From Bradyrhizobium sp. sBnM-33 (lineage in GTDB: Bacteria; Pseudomonadota; Alphaproteobacteria; Rhizobiales; Xanthobacteraceae), in the NCBI RefSeq assembly GCF_032917945.1, contig NZ_CP136624.1, positions 3,782,001-3,846,000 of the forward strand: a stretch of 64,000 nt of DNA, read 5' to 3'. The notes beneath the pieces are model-generated. The model was not told the origin of the DNA, did not search any database, and was given only the letters and a program-made list of their open reading frames with translations. The position numbers and the translations under genes are program-made. This document shows, in pieces, positions 29,213 to 38,653 of this stretch. Within the stretch, counting starts at the first letter, position 1. Each line of letters begins with the position of its first letter.

Positions 29213-30985
29213 ATGTCATTTGAAATTGAGCAATTGCTGCGTCCCGTGGCAGCGCAGGTCTCGGCAACGGAGATTCCGGGACCAAAGGACGCCGGCTTCG
29301 CACATGCCTTTGCCGAGCTGCTCACCGCGGAGGATCTTGTCGATGGCGCTGCGATTGCTCGGGCGCGTCGGGCTGCCGAAGCAGCATCCGAACGGCTCGA
29401 CCTTGTGCTGGTAAAGCTCGGGCTGATCTCTGAGAGCGATCTCTGCATTGCTTATGCAACTTATTGCAGGCTTCCCCTGGTCGGCAGCGACAATGTTCCA
29501 GATCAACCGGTGCTTGCAGATCGGTTGAAACTTCCGTTTCTAAAGGCTAACCGGCTGCTGCCGATTTCGTTTGACGGACGGCGCATACTGATCGCAACCG
29601 CAGATCCATTTGTCGATGACGCGGCCAAGGCGATCAGTTACATGCTCGAGGTTGATGTCGATCTCGCCGTGATCGCGCCGGCCGAGATCGAACGGGCCCT
29701 GCGTACGCTTTATCAAGACGCCGGCACGGAAGCCCATGTCGGGGAGGATGTGGCTTCTGTCATCGACGAGGGCAGCGAATACGATGTCGAACGTCTGCGC
29801 GATATTGCAAATGAAGCGCCCGTCATCCGGCTCGTCAATCAGATCATAGCGAGAGCGGTGGAGCGTGGTGCATCTGACGTTCATATCGAGCCAGGCCGCG
29901 ACGCGGTTGCGATCCGGTATCGCATTGACGGATTCCTACAGCAGGATCGAATGGTGCCGGCCGCTCTCAGGGCCGCGCTGACGACGCGTATCAAAATCAT
30001 GGCCAAGCTGGATATTGCCGAGCGACGCTTGCCCCATGATGGCCGGATCAAGACTGCGGTTCGCGGTGTCGAAATCGACATCCGCGTTTCGACCCTGCCG
30101 ACGGTCTTTGGAGAAAGCATCGTGATGCGCATTCTCGACCGCACCCGCGTCGAGCTCGACTTCACCAAGCTTGGCCTCGACACCGGAACCAAAGAGAAAC
30201 TAGATCGCCTGATGAAGCTTCCGAACGGAATCGTCCTGGTCACGGGGCCTACCGGTAGCGGTAAGACCACGACGCTCTATACGGCATTAAACAATCTCAA
30301 TCGGCCCGAACTCAAATTGTTCACAGTAGAAGACCCCATCGAGTACCAGCTGTCGGGGATCAACCAGATCCAGGTGCAGCCGCAGATCGGCCTCGACTTT
30401 CCCAGCGCGCTACGTTCGATCCTGCGTCAGGACCCTGACATTGTGATGATCGGCGAGATTCGTGACCTTGAGACGGCGCGGATTGCGATACAGGCCGCAC
30501 TGACCGGGCATCTCGTTTTCTCGACGCTGCACACCAATAGCGCGATTGCGGCGATCACGCGCCTGATCGACATCGGGCTGGAGCGGTATCTCCTTGCATC
30601 GACAGTGTCAGGCGTGATGGCGCAGCGTCTTGTTAGAAAGCTCTGCCCTGCATGCTCGCGGCCGCACTCCGTCAGCGAACGCATGCAGGGACGCCTGAAA
30701 CTAGCGGCGGCGAGTGGAGCGGTCGATCTGTCGAATAGCCGCGAGCCCGTTGGCTGCGAAGCCTGTGCGGGCACCGGTTATCGCGGACGAACCACGATAT
30801 CTGAACTGCTGATGGTCGATGAGGGCATTCGCGAGGCGATCGGCCGACGAAGCCATGATCAGCGCTTGATCGAAGAGCGCGCGCGGAGAAGCGGATTTCG
30901 CACGCTCTATGAAGACGGATTGATCAAGGTCGGTGCGGGTGAGACCACCCTGGAAGAGGTCCTGCGCGTTACACGCGCCTCCTGA
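29213..30985 (+). CDS. gspE: Type II secretion ATPase GspE
   Basis: Cytoplasmic ATPase powering pseudopilus assembly. The start is taken at ATG 29213 (MSFEIEQLLRPV), since the upstream 41 codons are not family-like; this gives 590 residues. It has an N1E-like domain about 45-150, Walker A GPTGSGKTTTLYTAL near 345, Asp-box DPDIVMIGEIRD near 407, LTGHLVFSTLHTN, and the zinc tetracysteine CPAC (about 478) and CEAC (about 515). GspF follows after 13 bp. Confidence 0.96.
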   Translation: MSFEIEQLLRPVAAQVSATEIPGPKDAGFAHAFAELLTAEDLVDGAAIARARRAAEAASERLDLVLVKLGLISESDLCIAYATYCRLPLVGSDNVPDQPVLADRLKLPFLKANRLLPISFDGRRILIATADPFVDDAAKAISYMLEVDVDLAVIAPAEIERALRTLYQDAGTEAHVGEDVASVIDEGSEYDVERLRDIANEAPVIRLVNQIIARAVERGASDVHIEPGRDAVAIRYRIDGFLQQDRMVPAALRAALTTRIKIMAKLDIAERRLPHDGRIKTAVRGVEIDIRVSTLPTVFGESIVMRILDRTRVELDFTKLGLDTGTKEKLDRLMKLPNGIVLVTGPTGSGKTTTLYTALNNLNRPELKLFTVEDPIEYQLSGINQIQVQPQIGLDFPSALRSILRQDPDIVMIGEIRDLETARIAIQAALTGHLVFSTLHTNSAIAAITRLIDIGLERYLLASTVSGVMAQRLVRKLCPACSRPHSVSERMQGRLKLAAASGAVDLSNSREPVGCEACAGTGYRGRTTISELLMVDEGIREAIGRRSHDQRLIEERARRSGFRTLYEDGLIKVGAGETTLEEVLRVTRAS

Positions 30986-30998
30986 GGAAAACCGGGCC

Positions 30999-32264
30999 GT
31001 GGCTACCTTCCACTATAGAGCATACACCTCGCAAGGCGTCATTACCGCGGGCACGATCGTAGCCGAGGGCAACGATGAGGCAATCGATACCCTGTACGGA
31101 TCGGGCCTTACGCCATTTGAGACCTACGCCGTGCCGGATGAGCAACCCCATCGTCCGGAGCTCTCGCGCCGGATATCCCGGCAATCCGATGCTTCGATTT
31201 GGAAACGCGAAATCTTCGAATCCAACCGTTTTAGTCTGAAGGAACTCACCGCATTTACTGTCGAACTGGCGACGCTGACAACTTCAGGTCTTGCACTTGA
31301 TGCCGCATTTCGGATCATTGCAGGACCGGGGGCCGCCCCGAAGATCGGCCGCCTGGCCAACGACTTGCTCAAAGATGTACTTGCCGGTGCTCAGCTGTCA
31401 GAGGCGATGGCTAGACGTCCTAAGATATTTCCGCCGGACTATCGTGCGATCCTTAGCGCTGGCGAGGCGGGCGGCGTTACTGGCCACGTCCTCAAGCAGA
31501 TCGCCGATCTGCTCGCCCAGCGACTTGAACTACGCGCCAAGATTACCTCTGCACTGGTTTACCCAATCATCCTGGTTCTGATGTCGCTGGTTTCAGTGGC
31601 CGTCATCGTATTCTTCCTGATTCCCAGTATCTCGCCAATCTTCATCGATGCAGGACTTCCGCTTCCGGGCATCTTAAGTACCTTTGCAGCTATTCAGGAC
31701 AACTGGCTGAGTGTTGTTCTTGCGCTGAGCATTGCTGCGGTTGCTAGTGCCTTGGTGTGTCGCAAGGCGAGACAGAATGAAGATGTTATGCTCGCCGTTG
31801 ATCGGCTGACCAGCTCTGTTCCGGTGATCGGCAAATTGATACGGGCAAAAGAGGCTGGCGGCTTTGCGCGGGCCCTTGGCACGCTGCTCGGCGCACGAGT
31901 TCCGCTAATGTCCGCACTGCAAACCGCCCGTGCACTGGTGATCAACCGGCATCTGAACGCTCTCTATCAGCACGCGATTGGCCGGGTGCCGGAGGGCACC
32001 CCCTTGCATCGGGCCTTCGAGGGAACCGGACTACTGCCCGCATCCTCGTTACGTTTGATCGCAGTTGGCGAAGAGTCCGGTCAGCTCGGCACCATGTTGA
32101 TACAAGTTGCCACGATCATCGAAACTGATCTGCAGCGGCATATCGAACGTATGGTCGGCCTATTGACGCCAGTCCTGACGCTTGCCGTGGGAGGCAGCAT
32201 CGGTGGGCTGATCATGCATGTGATGAGCGCGGTTCTCTCGATCAATAACCTTGCATTCCAATGA
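30999..32264 (+). CDS. gspF: Type II secretion inner-membrane platform GspF
   Basis: 421 residues from GTG 30999 (VATFHYRAYTSQG, the conserved beginning); the frame is open further upstream inside gspE. It has two T2SSF domains, the first around 90-215 (LATLTTSGLALDAAFRII, ILSAGEAGG) and the second around 290-412 (ALGTLLGARVPLMSAL, IAVGEESGQL). Three membrane segments: after each domain and at the centre (ILVLMSLVSVAVIVFFLIP). Its stop overlaps the next start (ATGA). Confidence 0.95.
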   Translation: MATFHYRAYTSQGVITAGTIVAEGNDEAIDTLYGSGLTPFETYAVPDEQPHRPELSRRISRQSDASIWKREIFESNRFSLKELTAFTVELATLTTSGLALDAAFRIIAGPGAAPKIGRLANDLLKDVLAGAQLSEAMARRPKIFPPDYRAILSAGEAGGVTGHVLKQIADLLAQRLELRAKITSALVYPIILVLMSLVSVAVIVFFLIPSISPIFIDAGLPLPGILSTFAAIQDNWLSVVLALSIAAVASALVCRKARQNEDVMLAVDRLTSSVPVIGKLIRAKEAGGFARALGTLLGARVPLMSALQTARALVINRHLNALYQHAIGRVPEGTPLHRAFEGTGLLPASSLRLIAVGEESGQLGTMLIQVATIIETDLQRHIERMVGLLTPVLTLAVGGSIGGLIMHVMSAVLSINNLAFQ

Positions 32265-32701
32265 AACAACGCGCGAGACCATCAGCCGGTTTTACCCTGG
32301 TCGAGTTGCTCGTGGTCATGGGGATCACAGGGCTTGTGCTGGTGGTCGTCCTTAATGCCAGGCCGAAGGTGGCAGCAACCCGCGTTGCGGTCACTGCGCG
32401 AGCCGTTGGCACAACCCTGCAATTGGCCCGGGCACAGGCAATGGCTAGCAATACCGAAACCGTGTTTCGCATCGATACCGAGAAGATGCAATTTGGCCTG
32501 CCGCGGTCCATGCATTCGCTGCCGAAGGGAATGACGGTTGCGATGACCGTTGCCGAGGCTGAGCGTGCCGCGAACGTTGGTTCAATAAGATTTTTTCCCG
32601 ACGGCCAGTCATCAGGGGGCGAGATTGCGCTCATGCTCGACGGCCGGTCAGCGCACATTGCCGTGAACTGGCTGACCGGCGAACCGCTGTTGAACCGATG
32701 A
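32261..32701 (+). CDS. gspH: Type II secretion pseudopilin GspH
   Basis: 146 residues with the prepilin signature AG-FTLVELLVVMGITGLVL (Glu at +5), then a small globular part that includes MTVAEAERAANVGSIRFFPD and the DGQSSGGEI-type end of GspH. Overlaps both gspF and gspI by ATGA junctions. Confidence 0.88.
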   Translation: MKQRARPSAGFTLVELLVVMGITGLVLVVVLNARPKVAATRVAVTARAVGTTLQLARAQAMASNTETVFRIDTEKMQFGLPRSMHSLPKGMTVAMTVAEAERAANVGSIRFFPDGQSSGGEIALMLDGRSAHIAVNWLTGEPLLNR

Positions 32702-33156
32702 GCACGACTTCATCGACGCGAGCTCGTGTCATGACCCACAGACGACGTGGCGAGCAAGGCTTTGCGCTGCTCGAAATCCTAGTCGCCTTCACGATCCTTG
32801 CACTGGGTCTGGGAGCGATCTTTGTCGGCGTTTCGACTGCGATGCGTTCCGACGCCAAAACGCAGACCAGCCGGGGCGTGTTGCGTGTGGCCCAGTCGCG
32901 CTTGGCAGCTGCAGGAGTGACCGAAGCGCTGGCGCCGGGACACCGCGAAGGGCGTATCGGAAATATCTACACCTGGCGGCAAACGGTTAGCGCCATTGAG
33001 CCAATTAGCCGAATGCGCGGCCCGGCTGGCCTCGAGCCCGCGCCACCCCCGGCCAATGGCGTGGCTGCGTTCTGGGTCGAGGTGGCGGTTCGGGCAGGGG
33101 ACGGTAGTGTTGCAGGCCTTGCCGGCCTGAAACTCGCGCCGGTGGCCAAGCCATGA
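32698..33156 (+). CDS. gspI: Type II secretion pseudopilin GspI
   Basis: 152 residues. After a basic leader with EQ comes G-FALLEILVAFTILALGLGAI with Glu at +5, then a short globular part in which YTWRQTV is the GspI-like WxW-type strand. Overlaps gspH and gspJ by 4 nt. Confidence 0.9.
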   Translation: MSTTSSTRARVMTHRRRGEQGFALLEILVAFTILALGLGAIFVGVSTAMRSDAKTQTSRGVLRVAQSRLAAAGVTEALAPGHREGRIGNIYTWRQTVSAIEPISRMRGPAGLEPAPPPANGVAAFWVEVAVRAGDGSVAGLAGLKLAPVAKP

Positions 33157-33797
33157 TCATGGCCAGGCGCAACAGACGATGGGCGCTTGCTGGACGTCAG
33201 TGCCAGGGTGAGCAGGGGCTGACGCTGATCGAGCTGCTGCTGGCGCTTGCCATTCTCGCGGTGCTGACCGGTTTTCTGGCCGGGGGCTTGTCGATCGGGC
33301 GCCGGGCTTTCGAGGCCGACCGCTCCAGCGAGATCAGCGTTCAAACGGACGCGGCAATCCAGACCGTATCTTCTCTGATTGCGTCGGCCTTACCTGTACG
33401 GGCCAGCGAGGCAAACTCGAAAGCCGGAATTATGTTCGACGGGCGTCAGGACGCCCTTTTGTTCGTGGGCTTGAGCGAAGGGCGCTCGATGCGGGGCGGG
33501 CCGCACATGATCCGGCTTCGGCGAAGTGGCGCGGATATCGTGGTCGATGTGTTGGGGCCGGTTGCGAAAACCGCGATAAAGGCGGGCGGCCTAACGCCAA
33601 CACGGGTCGTGGCACTCAAAGGCGTCCGCGACATTCGCTTCAGCTATTTCGGGAACGCCAATCCTGCGCGTCCCTCGCTCTGGCAGACCCAGTGGTTTGG
33701 TGCCGAGCGTCTGCCCGATCTCGTATCCATCCAAATTGAATTCGAAGATGCGCGGCGCAATGAACCCCCCAGAATAATCGCCCTTCGCCAGGGATAG
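33153..33797 (+). CDS. gspJ: Type II secretion pseudopilin GspJ
   Basis: 214 residues. Prepilin site G-LTLIELLLALAILAVLTGFL, Glu at +5, with Leu at +1 rather than Phe. GspJ-like features are GRRAFEADRSSEI, VALKGVRDIRFSYFG and LPDLVSIQIEFED. Forms the tip complex with GspI and GspK. About 115 bp separate it from gspL. Confidence 0.9.
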   Translation: MIMARRNRRWALAGRQCQGEQGLTLIELLLALAILAVLTGFLAGGLSIGRRAFEADRSSEISVQTDAAIQTVSSLIASALPVRASEANSKAGIMFDGRQDALLFVGLSEGRSMRGGPHMIRLRRSGADIVVDVLGPVAKTAIKAGGLTPTRVVALKGVRDIRFSYFGNANPARPSLWQTQWFGAERLPDLVSIQIEFEDARRNEPPRIIALRQG

Positions 33798-33912
33798 TGC
33801 ATCGGGCTTGATAGGGATGCCCGAAGGCCCGCGTCCGTTACCCTTCGTAAAGAATTAGTAAATAGGCTCACTTGATTCGAACGGAATGGATTGATCCAGG
33901 ACATCCGAGCCT

Positions 33913-35019
33913 ATGGCTTACGTATCGGCATCCCGATCCGGCGTATCGCAGCTTGTGAACGCGAATTGGCAGCGATTTGCGCGCTGGTGGCTATTGGGCC
34001 TGAAGGAGGTCATTCCAGCGGCGTGGCTGGACTGGGCTGATGGTGAAGCCAAGCCGAAAGTAATGCTTTGGCACGATGCTGATGCCGTGGTTTGCCGGTT
34101 GAAGTTAGCCACGGGTTTGGAAGAAGTCCGATTAGCGGCCGCCCGCTTCGATGCGGCTATGCTCGCCACCTGGCTGGGGGAAAATGGCCTCAGTCGCGAT
34201 GAGGTGAGGGTCGGTCCGGTTATCTCCCGCGAATTATTTTTCTTGCGAGAGCTGAGCGTGCCGAAGGCCGCTCTGGAGGCGTTGCCCAGGATTTTGGATC
34301 AGGAAGTGCTACGGCGCACACCGTTTACGCTTTCCGACATCTGGCACGACGCATCCGCCGTGGGCGATGGCACCAACGACATCATGGCAATGTGCCACTG
34401 GATCATTCGCAGGGATCGCGCGGAAACGGCGCTGGCACAGCTTGGCCTGAAGAATGGTGACATTGATTTTCTAGCGGTGGCCGTCGCCAATGGCGATGCG
34501 GTTCCTGTCATCACCTTTCGCACTGCAGATGATGAAGACCCGCCTTGGGCCGCCCGCGCGATCAGGCTGCTGGCGGTAGCTGCACTTGTTGCGTCGCTCA
34601 CCGGTGTCGCTGTGTTCGAATGGAGGCAGGCCAGCGTTGCCGCCGAGCTCGAGGCCTCGCTTGCCGAAGCGCGCCAGGGCGCGCATAACGGTCGTGACGG
34701 CATCGATCCTTTGGGCCGGCTAGTCGCGATGAAGGCCGACGTCAGCGTGCTCGAGGTCTGGGACGAACTATCACGCATCCTTCCCGATCATACCTTCCTA
34801 ACGGAATGGCACATGGCCGATGGCAAGGTGACGCTATCAGGATTTTCGTCCGATGCTGCGCGGTTGGTCCGAATCATCGATCAGTCGCCTCTGTTCGCCG
34901 GTGCGGCGCTAACCGCGCCGATCACGCCTGATGTTGCCGAACACAAAGACCGCTTCAGCATCAGCTTCAAGGTGAGGGGCGGGCGAGCGGCTACGAGCAC
35001 GAGGAGTGCCTCGCAATGA
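33913..35019 (+). CDS. gspL: Type II secretion assembly protein GspL
   Basis: 368 residues. The cytoplasmic N-terminal actin-like domain is divergent (about 1-215). One membrane segment lies at about 216-235 (IRLLAVAALVASLTGVAVF). The periplasmic PilN-like part (about 240-350) contains VWDELSRILPDHTFLTEWHM. It couples GspE to the platform. Overlaps gspM by ATGA. Confidence 0.85.
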   Translation: MAYVSASRSGVSQLVNANWQRFARWWLLGLKEVIPAAWLDWADGEAKPKVMLWHDADAVVCRLKLATGLEEVRLAAARFDAAMLATWLGENGLSRDEVRVGPVISRELFFLRELSVPKAALEALPRILDQEVLRRTPFTLSDIWHDASAVGDGTNDIMAMCHWIIRRDRAETALAQLGLKNGDIDFLAVAVANGDAVPVITFRTADDEDPPWAARAIRLLAVAALVASLTGVAVFEWRQASVAAELEASLAEARQGAHNGRDGIDPLGRLVAMKADVSVLEVWDELSRILPDHTFLTEWHMADGKVTLSGFSSDAARLVRIIDQSPLFAGAALTAPITPDVAEHKDRFSISFKVRGGRAATSTRSASQ

Positions 35020-35588
35020 TCGCGGCAATTCCTGAGAAGATGCCGCGCCGCGCGGCATTTTTGGCGTTCAATATTGTACTCGTGCTCTTCATTGTGATGT
35101 TTTTGCTGGCGCCGGTTTTGACCCACTTTGTCAGCCGCAGCGAGGAGATTTCAGAAAGTGCGGCACAGCTGGCGCATTTTCGCAAGATCATGCGCAGCGC
35201 AAGCACGCCGGCCAACAAGTCTTCGCAAGACGGCGATCCGTTTCTAGCTGGCACCGAGGAACGCATTGTCAGCGCCGACCTGCAAGCCAGCCTGAAGGCA
35301 ATCGCCACTAATGCGGGCGTCAACCTGCTGGCTATTCGCGGCCTGCAGGGCAGCCGCTCCCAGCAATTGCGCATGGTTGCAGTCAGCGTGGAGCTGGAGG
35401 GCTCTATGTCAGCGCTGCGCAACATGGTCGTTGCCATAGAAAACCAGACGCCATTCCTGTTCGTCGCGGCGGCCTCCGTTCGCAGTGTCAGCGAGGGCGA
35501 CGACGGCCCGATTCGCGCGGAACTGAAGGTGCAAGGGGCGATGCGTGACCGCGGGCCGTCCGGCGCGACAGAGGCGGGTTCGAAATGA
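35016..35588 (+). CDS. gspM: Type II secretion assembly protein GspM
   Basis: 190 residues, with an N-terminal membrane segment (FLAFNIVLVLFIVMFLLAPV), a coiled stretch, then a ferredoxin-like periplasmic domain (VSVELEGSMSALRNMVVAIE, TPFLFVAAASVR). Partner of GspL. Overlaps its neighbours on both sides. Confidence 0.86.
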   Translation: MIAAIPEKMPRRAAFLAFNIVLVLFIVMFLLAPVLTHFVSRSEEISESAAQLAHFRKIMRSASTPANKSSQDGDPFLAGTEERIVSADLQASLKAIATNAGVNLLAIRGLQGSRSQQLRMVAVSVELEGSMSALRNMVVAIENQTPFLFVAAASVRSVSEGDDGPIRAELKVQGAMRDRGPSGATEAGSK

Positions 35589-36229
35589 GCGGGCGCCGGC
35601 TTATTTCCTCCTTGGGGGGAGCGTGGATCGTCTCACCCCCTGCCACGCCAGGCTCTGTCGCAACTCCGCGAAGATTTGCAGCGTCCTGGACGGCGGCACT
35701 GCTTGGCCGAACCGAACTTCCTGGCATGGGTGAGCTGAGGGAGCTGCGTCCCGCGACGCGGGCTCTTCTGGCCGGCCTTTCCGGTTGGATCGTCCTGGTT
35801 TTCCTGATCACTGTGGCAGCCGTGGTATCGGTGGAGATATCTGCCGTTACCCTGCCGGAATGGCTAAGCGCGCCTTCTTCCTCCGCCCGCGGCGCTGTGG
35901 CGCGGTCACCGGCGAGTTTTGAGAATATCGTCCAGCGTCCATTGTTCTCGCGCAGCCGACAGGGCCTGACCCTGGCTTCGGTCCCGGTGGCGGCCCCTCC
36001 GCCAACGCCGTCCACCCTCGACCAAGATATCACGCTGAAAGGGGTGTTTATCAGCGGTCCGCTGGCCAAGGCCTTCCTGCTGTCTTCGCAAAATCCGTTG
36101 GGCGCATGGGTTAAGGCCGACGAGGAGCTCTCTGGCTGGAAGGTCGTGGCTGTCCGGCCCGATCAGGTCATCCTGCAGGGGCAAGGCGAAAAGCGGATCC
36201 TGCTGCTCCATGCCGGCGGCGCCAAATGA
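35585..36229 (+). CDS. GspN/GspC-like inner-membrane protein of the type II system
   Basis: 214 residues with a cytoplasmic N-terminus of about 55, one membrane segment (LLAGLSGWIVLVFLITVAAV) and a periplasmic domain. The end resembles the GspC/PilP homology region: LKGVFISGPLAKAFLLS, GWKVVAVRPDQVILQGQGEK. This domain normally touches the secretin N0 domain, so the protein probably fills the GspC role. Some alphaproteobacterial clusters label it GspN. Overlaps gspM and the peptidase gene. Confidence 0.75.
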   Translation: MSGRRLISSLGGAWIVSPPATPGSVATPRRFAASWTAALLGRTELPGMGELRELRPATRALLAGLSGWIVLVFLITVAAVVSVEISAVTLPEWLSAPSSSARGAVARSPASFENIVQRPLFSRSRQGLTLASVPVAAPPPTPSTLDQDITLKGVFISGPLAKAFLLSSQNPLGAWVKADEELSGWKVVAVRPDQVILQGQGEKRILLLHAGGAK

Positions 36230-36852
36230 TCCTCGCCCTGCGCAAGACCACCGGCCGAACCGGCCGCTTCCTCGGACGGGCCCTGGCCTGGCGAGCGCCT
36301 GACCGACAGCATGCCGTTGTCGCCTGGGGGCTGGTAGCCGGCGCTGCGTGGCTTGCAGTTGGCTTGCCGGGTGATCCCGCTTGGCCCGAGGCCGCACTCG
36401 CGGGGTTCTACCTCGTGACTATCCTGGCGGCGATCTGTGCGATCGATGCGCGCTACGGGATCATTCCCGATAGCCTTGTCGCCGCCCTGGCAGCGGGCGG
36501 CCTACTCCAGACCTATCTTGCCGGGCAAGCGGGGCTTTTGGAACGGGGTTTTGAGGTGGTCGCGGTCTTTGCGGCGGCGGCGCTGTTTCGCGCTTCCTAC
36601 CGCTGGATAAGAGGATTTGACGGGCTCGGGTTCGGGGACGTCAAATTCGTCGCGGCGGCCGCGCTCTGGATCGGTATCGCGGGGGTGCCGGTCCTTCTTT
36701 TGATGGCTGTCCTGTCAGCCCTGCTCAGCCTGCTGATTATGCGGGCGGAGGGATACAAATTGGACGGCCAGCAGGCGATCTCGTTTGGACCGCATCTGGC
36801 CGTTGCCCTCTGGCTGACGTGGATAGCAGGTCCGCTGCCATTTGGCCTCTGA
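36226..36852 (+). CDS. gspO: Prepilin peptidase GspO (short form without methyltransferase domain)
   Basis: 208 residues with at least five membrane segments. The aspartyl catalytic pair is D74 in AICAIDARYG and D138 in GLGFGDVKF. The N-terminal cytoplasmic methylating domain of PilD is absent, so it is the short TadV/CpaA-like type. It would cleave the pseudopilins GspG-K. Last gene of the gspL-M-N-O run. Confidence 0.9.
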   Translation: MILALRKTTGRTGRFLGRALAWRAPDRQHAVVAWGLVAGAAWLAVGLPGDPAWPEAALAGFYLVTILAAICAIDARYGIIPDSLVAALAAGGLLQTYLAGQAGLLERGFEVVAVFAAAALFRASYRWIRGFDGLGFGDVKFVAAAALWIGIAGVPVLLLMAVLSALLSLLIMRAEGYKLDGQQAISFGPHLAVALWLTWIAGPLPFGL

Positions 36853-37114
36853 GGCGCGGCCGCTCCAAACGGGACCGAGCGAATTGGCTCCGTTCTGTCA
36901 AAATTGGTCGTCTCCGTTGCTTTATCGTGCAGATGTGTAAACGGAAGCCGCAGGAACCAAGATTGAGAGCAAATTAGCCACCGGCTGTCCCGGCGCGGAA
37001 AGCCGAATGAAACGTGCTGCGCTTCAGCGCGAATTCTCAATCGTTTTGGCGTTTTGTCGTATTCTGTTAGCTCAGCAGGGAGATATCTGCTCCGGAGGCT
37101 GATAGGAGGGTGCG

Positions 37115-37360
37115 ATGAAATTCATGATCATGGTGTTCATCGTCTTGTCGATGAGTGGAGCGTCTTTGGCGGACAACGCCACTAGTCGATTCAAAATTGA
37201 AAATGGCCGGATCATTGTCGCGCAGAGTTATTGCAGGATGTGTCTTGACAGCGCCACGGCATGCCGCCTCGCCTGCAATGGCGCGGGAACCTGCATTCAA
37301 GCATGCGATGACAGGTTGAGAGATTGTCGTGAACAAAATTGCGGGTCGCGATATCGATAG
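37115..37360 (+). CDS. Small Cys-rich exported protein (copy 2)
   Basis: 81 residues: signal peptide MKFMIMVFIVLSMSGASLAD, a short linker, then eight Cys with spacing 2-6-3-5-3-6-4 (CRMC, ACRLAC, TCIQAC, DCREQNC). This is nearly the same scaffold as 24255-24491. ATG is preceded by GATAGGAGGGTGCG, a good ribosome site. It lies about 260 bp after gspO on the same strand. No known family recognised. Confidence 0.75.
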   Translation: MKFMIMVFIVLSMSGASLADNATSRFKIENGRIIVAQSYCRMCLDSATACRLACNGAGTCIQACDDRLRDCREQNCGSRYR

Positions 37361-37409
37361 CAACTCTCCATCGAGCGCGATTTCTATGAGGTCGTGCTGA
37401 CGGGAGAAA

Positions 37410-37816
37410 TCAGTCTGCGCTGATTTGTCTTTTTCCTCGCAGATGCTGAATTGTTTGGGCGATAAGAATTCCAGCCGCTCCGCCGGCTATCTTCTCCAGC
37501 GCATCGATCAATGTGCCATGACGGTCGGATGTCAGTGTCTGCGCAATTTCCAATAGCGCGGCCCCGCCGAGGACGATGCAACTCACAAGCAGAAGACGTT
37601 TGGGTAGGCGAAAGTAAATAGGGCGCCGAAGAACGCGAACGCGAGTACGTGCTCGAAATGCACATAAATGCGCATTTCCGGTCGGCTCAACAACGGCGCA
37701 AGCTTGAAATAGATCGAGTAGACGAGGCCTACACCCGTCAACGTCGCGTAGGCGATCGCGATGGTGGCGATCCATGCGGCTGCCATGATTAGCCTGGTGG
37801 TGTTCTTTGGGTACAT
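37410..37816 (-). pseudogene. VanZ-like membrane protein, one-base frameshift
   Basis: The 5' frame from ATG 37816 (MYPKNTTRLIMAAAW) has membrane segments and the VanZ-like stretch HFEHVLAFAFFGALFTFAYP. The frame breaks at the GGG run 37602-37604 (CCC on the coding strand), where adding one C joins it to KRLLLVSCIVLGGAALLEIA and then to AQTLTSDRHGTLIDALEKIA and the stop at 37410. The second part carries the typical E-AQ and DALEKIAGG motifs. Indel in a homopolymer: real decay or a read error. Confidence 0.7.
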
Positions 37817-38106
37817 GCGGGACTTCTGCAATGGCGTTAAGTGCAAGGCGAGCGAATAGGCGGTTTACGTTACTGCCGGAACGGGGCTAACTGCAGCTTA
37901 AGCCGTGTTATTCAGCCGCTGAATCGTTTCGACCACGATCGGTGCGAGCTGGGCATGTTTGGTAAACGGGGCTTCAAATCACCAGGGACATTGCGATAGG
38001 TCCGGTTAGACGGTTCCCAATCAATTTCCGCCAGAGTCGCAACCGGCCGAGAGCGCTTTTCAAACCGCTGACGCCGAACACGTCTCACCGCCGACGGAGT
38101 CTGTCG

Positions 38107-38463
38107 ATGTTGCCAAGGGTTTTGCGTAACGGAATTCTGGCTCTATCCGCGGTTCTGCTCGCAGTTTCGCTTTTGCCGGATGCTTCGTGGGCGCGAAGCG
38201 GGTTTTATCCGGCCCCTTACGGCTCTGGATTACATCGGCCCACTTACCGGCCCTTCATCGTGGGTCTAGGGCTCGGTTTCGGCTATGGCTATTACGGTTA
38301 TCCTCTGGATGATTCTTTCGACTATCCTTACGGCTACGGCGAGTATGCCGAATACGGCCCGTGGGCGTATCGCGGATATGTCGGCAGCAGCTGTTTCTTG
38401 ACGCAGAGGCGCCTGGGGACGGCTTATGGCCCGCGTTGGCGAACGGTCAGAGTGTGCAACTGA
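38107..38463 (+). CDS. Small secreted Gly/Tyr-rich protein
   Basis: 118 residues with a signal peptide (NGILALSAVLLAVSLLPDAS, cut near WARSG). The mature region is rich in Gly and Tyr (GLGFGYGYYGYPLDDSFDYP). The C-terminal end SCFLTQRRLGTAYGPRWRTV is followed by VCN, a two-Cys module seen in small rhizobial exported proteins. No assigned function. Confidence 0.75.
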   Translation: MLPRVLRNGILALSAVLLAVSLLPDASWARSGFYPAPYGSGLHRPTYRPFIVGLGLGFGYGYYGYPLDDSFDYPYGYGEYAEYGPWAYRGYVGSSCFLTQRRLGTAYGPRWRTVRVCN

Positions 38464-38545
38464 ATGAGTCCTCGCTTCAACAGGCCGCGAGCGCGGACGT
38501 CAGATCCCAGTAATTGTATCTATCGTCGCTCTCATGCCTGGATGA

Positions 38546-38653
38546 TTAGCTGCCGAACGTCCAAGCCAATCCTGCCAACAATAACCAAGACCATCCCAAC
38601 ATCGTCACAGCAATGGCAAACAGGTAGATGAGCTTAATGACGTGAGGGCTCAC
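38546..38653 (-). CDS. Single-span small membrane protein, 35 aa
   Basis: GTG 38653 is preceded by GAAGGAAGGTC and ends TAA 38546-38548. The product reads VSPHVIKLIYLFAIAVTMLG and then WSWLLLAGLAWTFGS, one hydrophobic span. It overlaps the end of the ORF at 38634-38825, suggesting coupled translation. Tiny proteins of this type occur in Bradyrhizobium. Too small for firm calling. Confidence 0.45.
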   Translation of the reverse strand: MSPHVIKLIYLFAIAVTMLGWSWLLLAGLAWTFGS

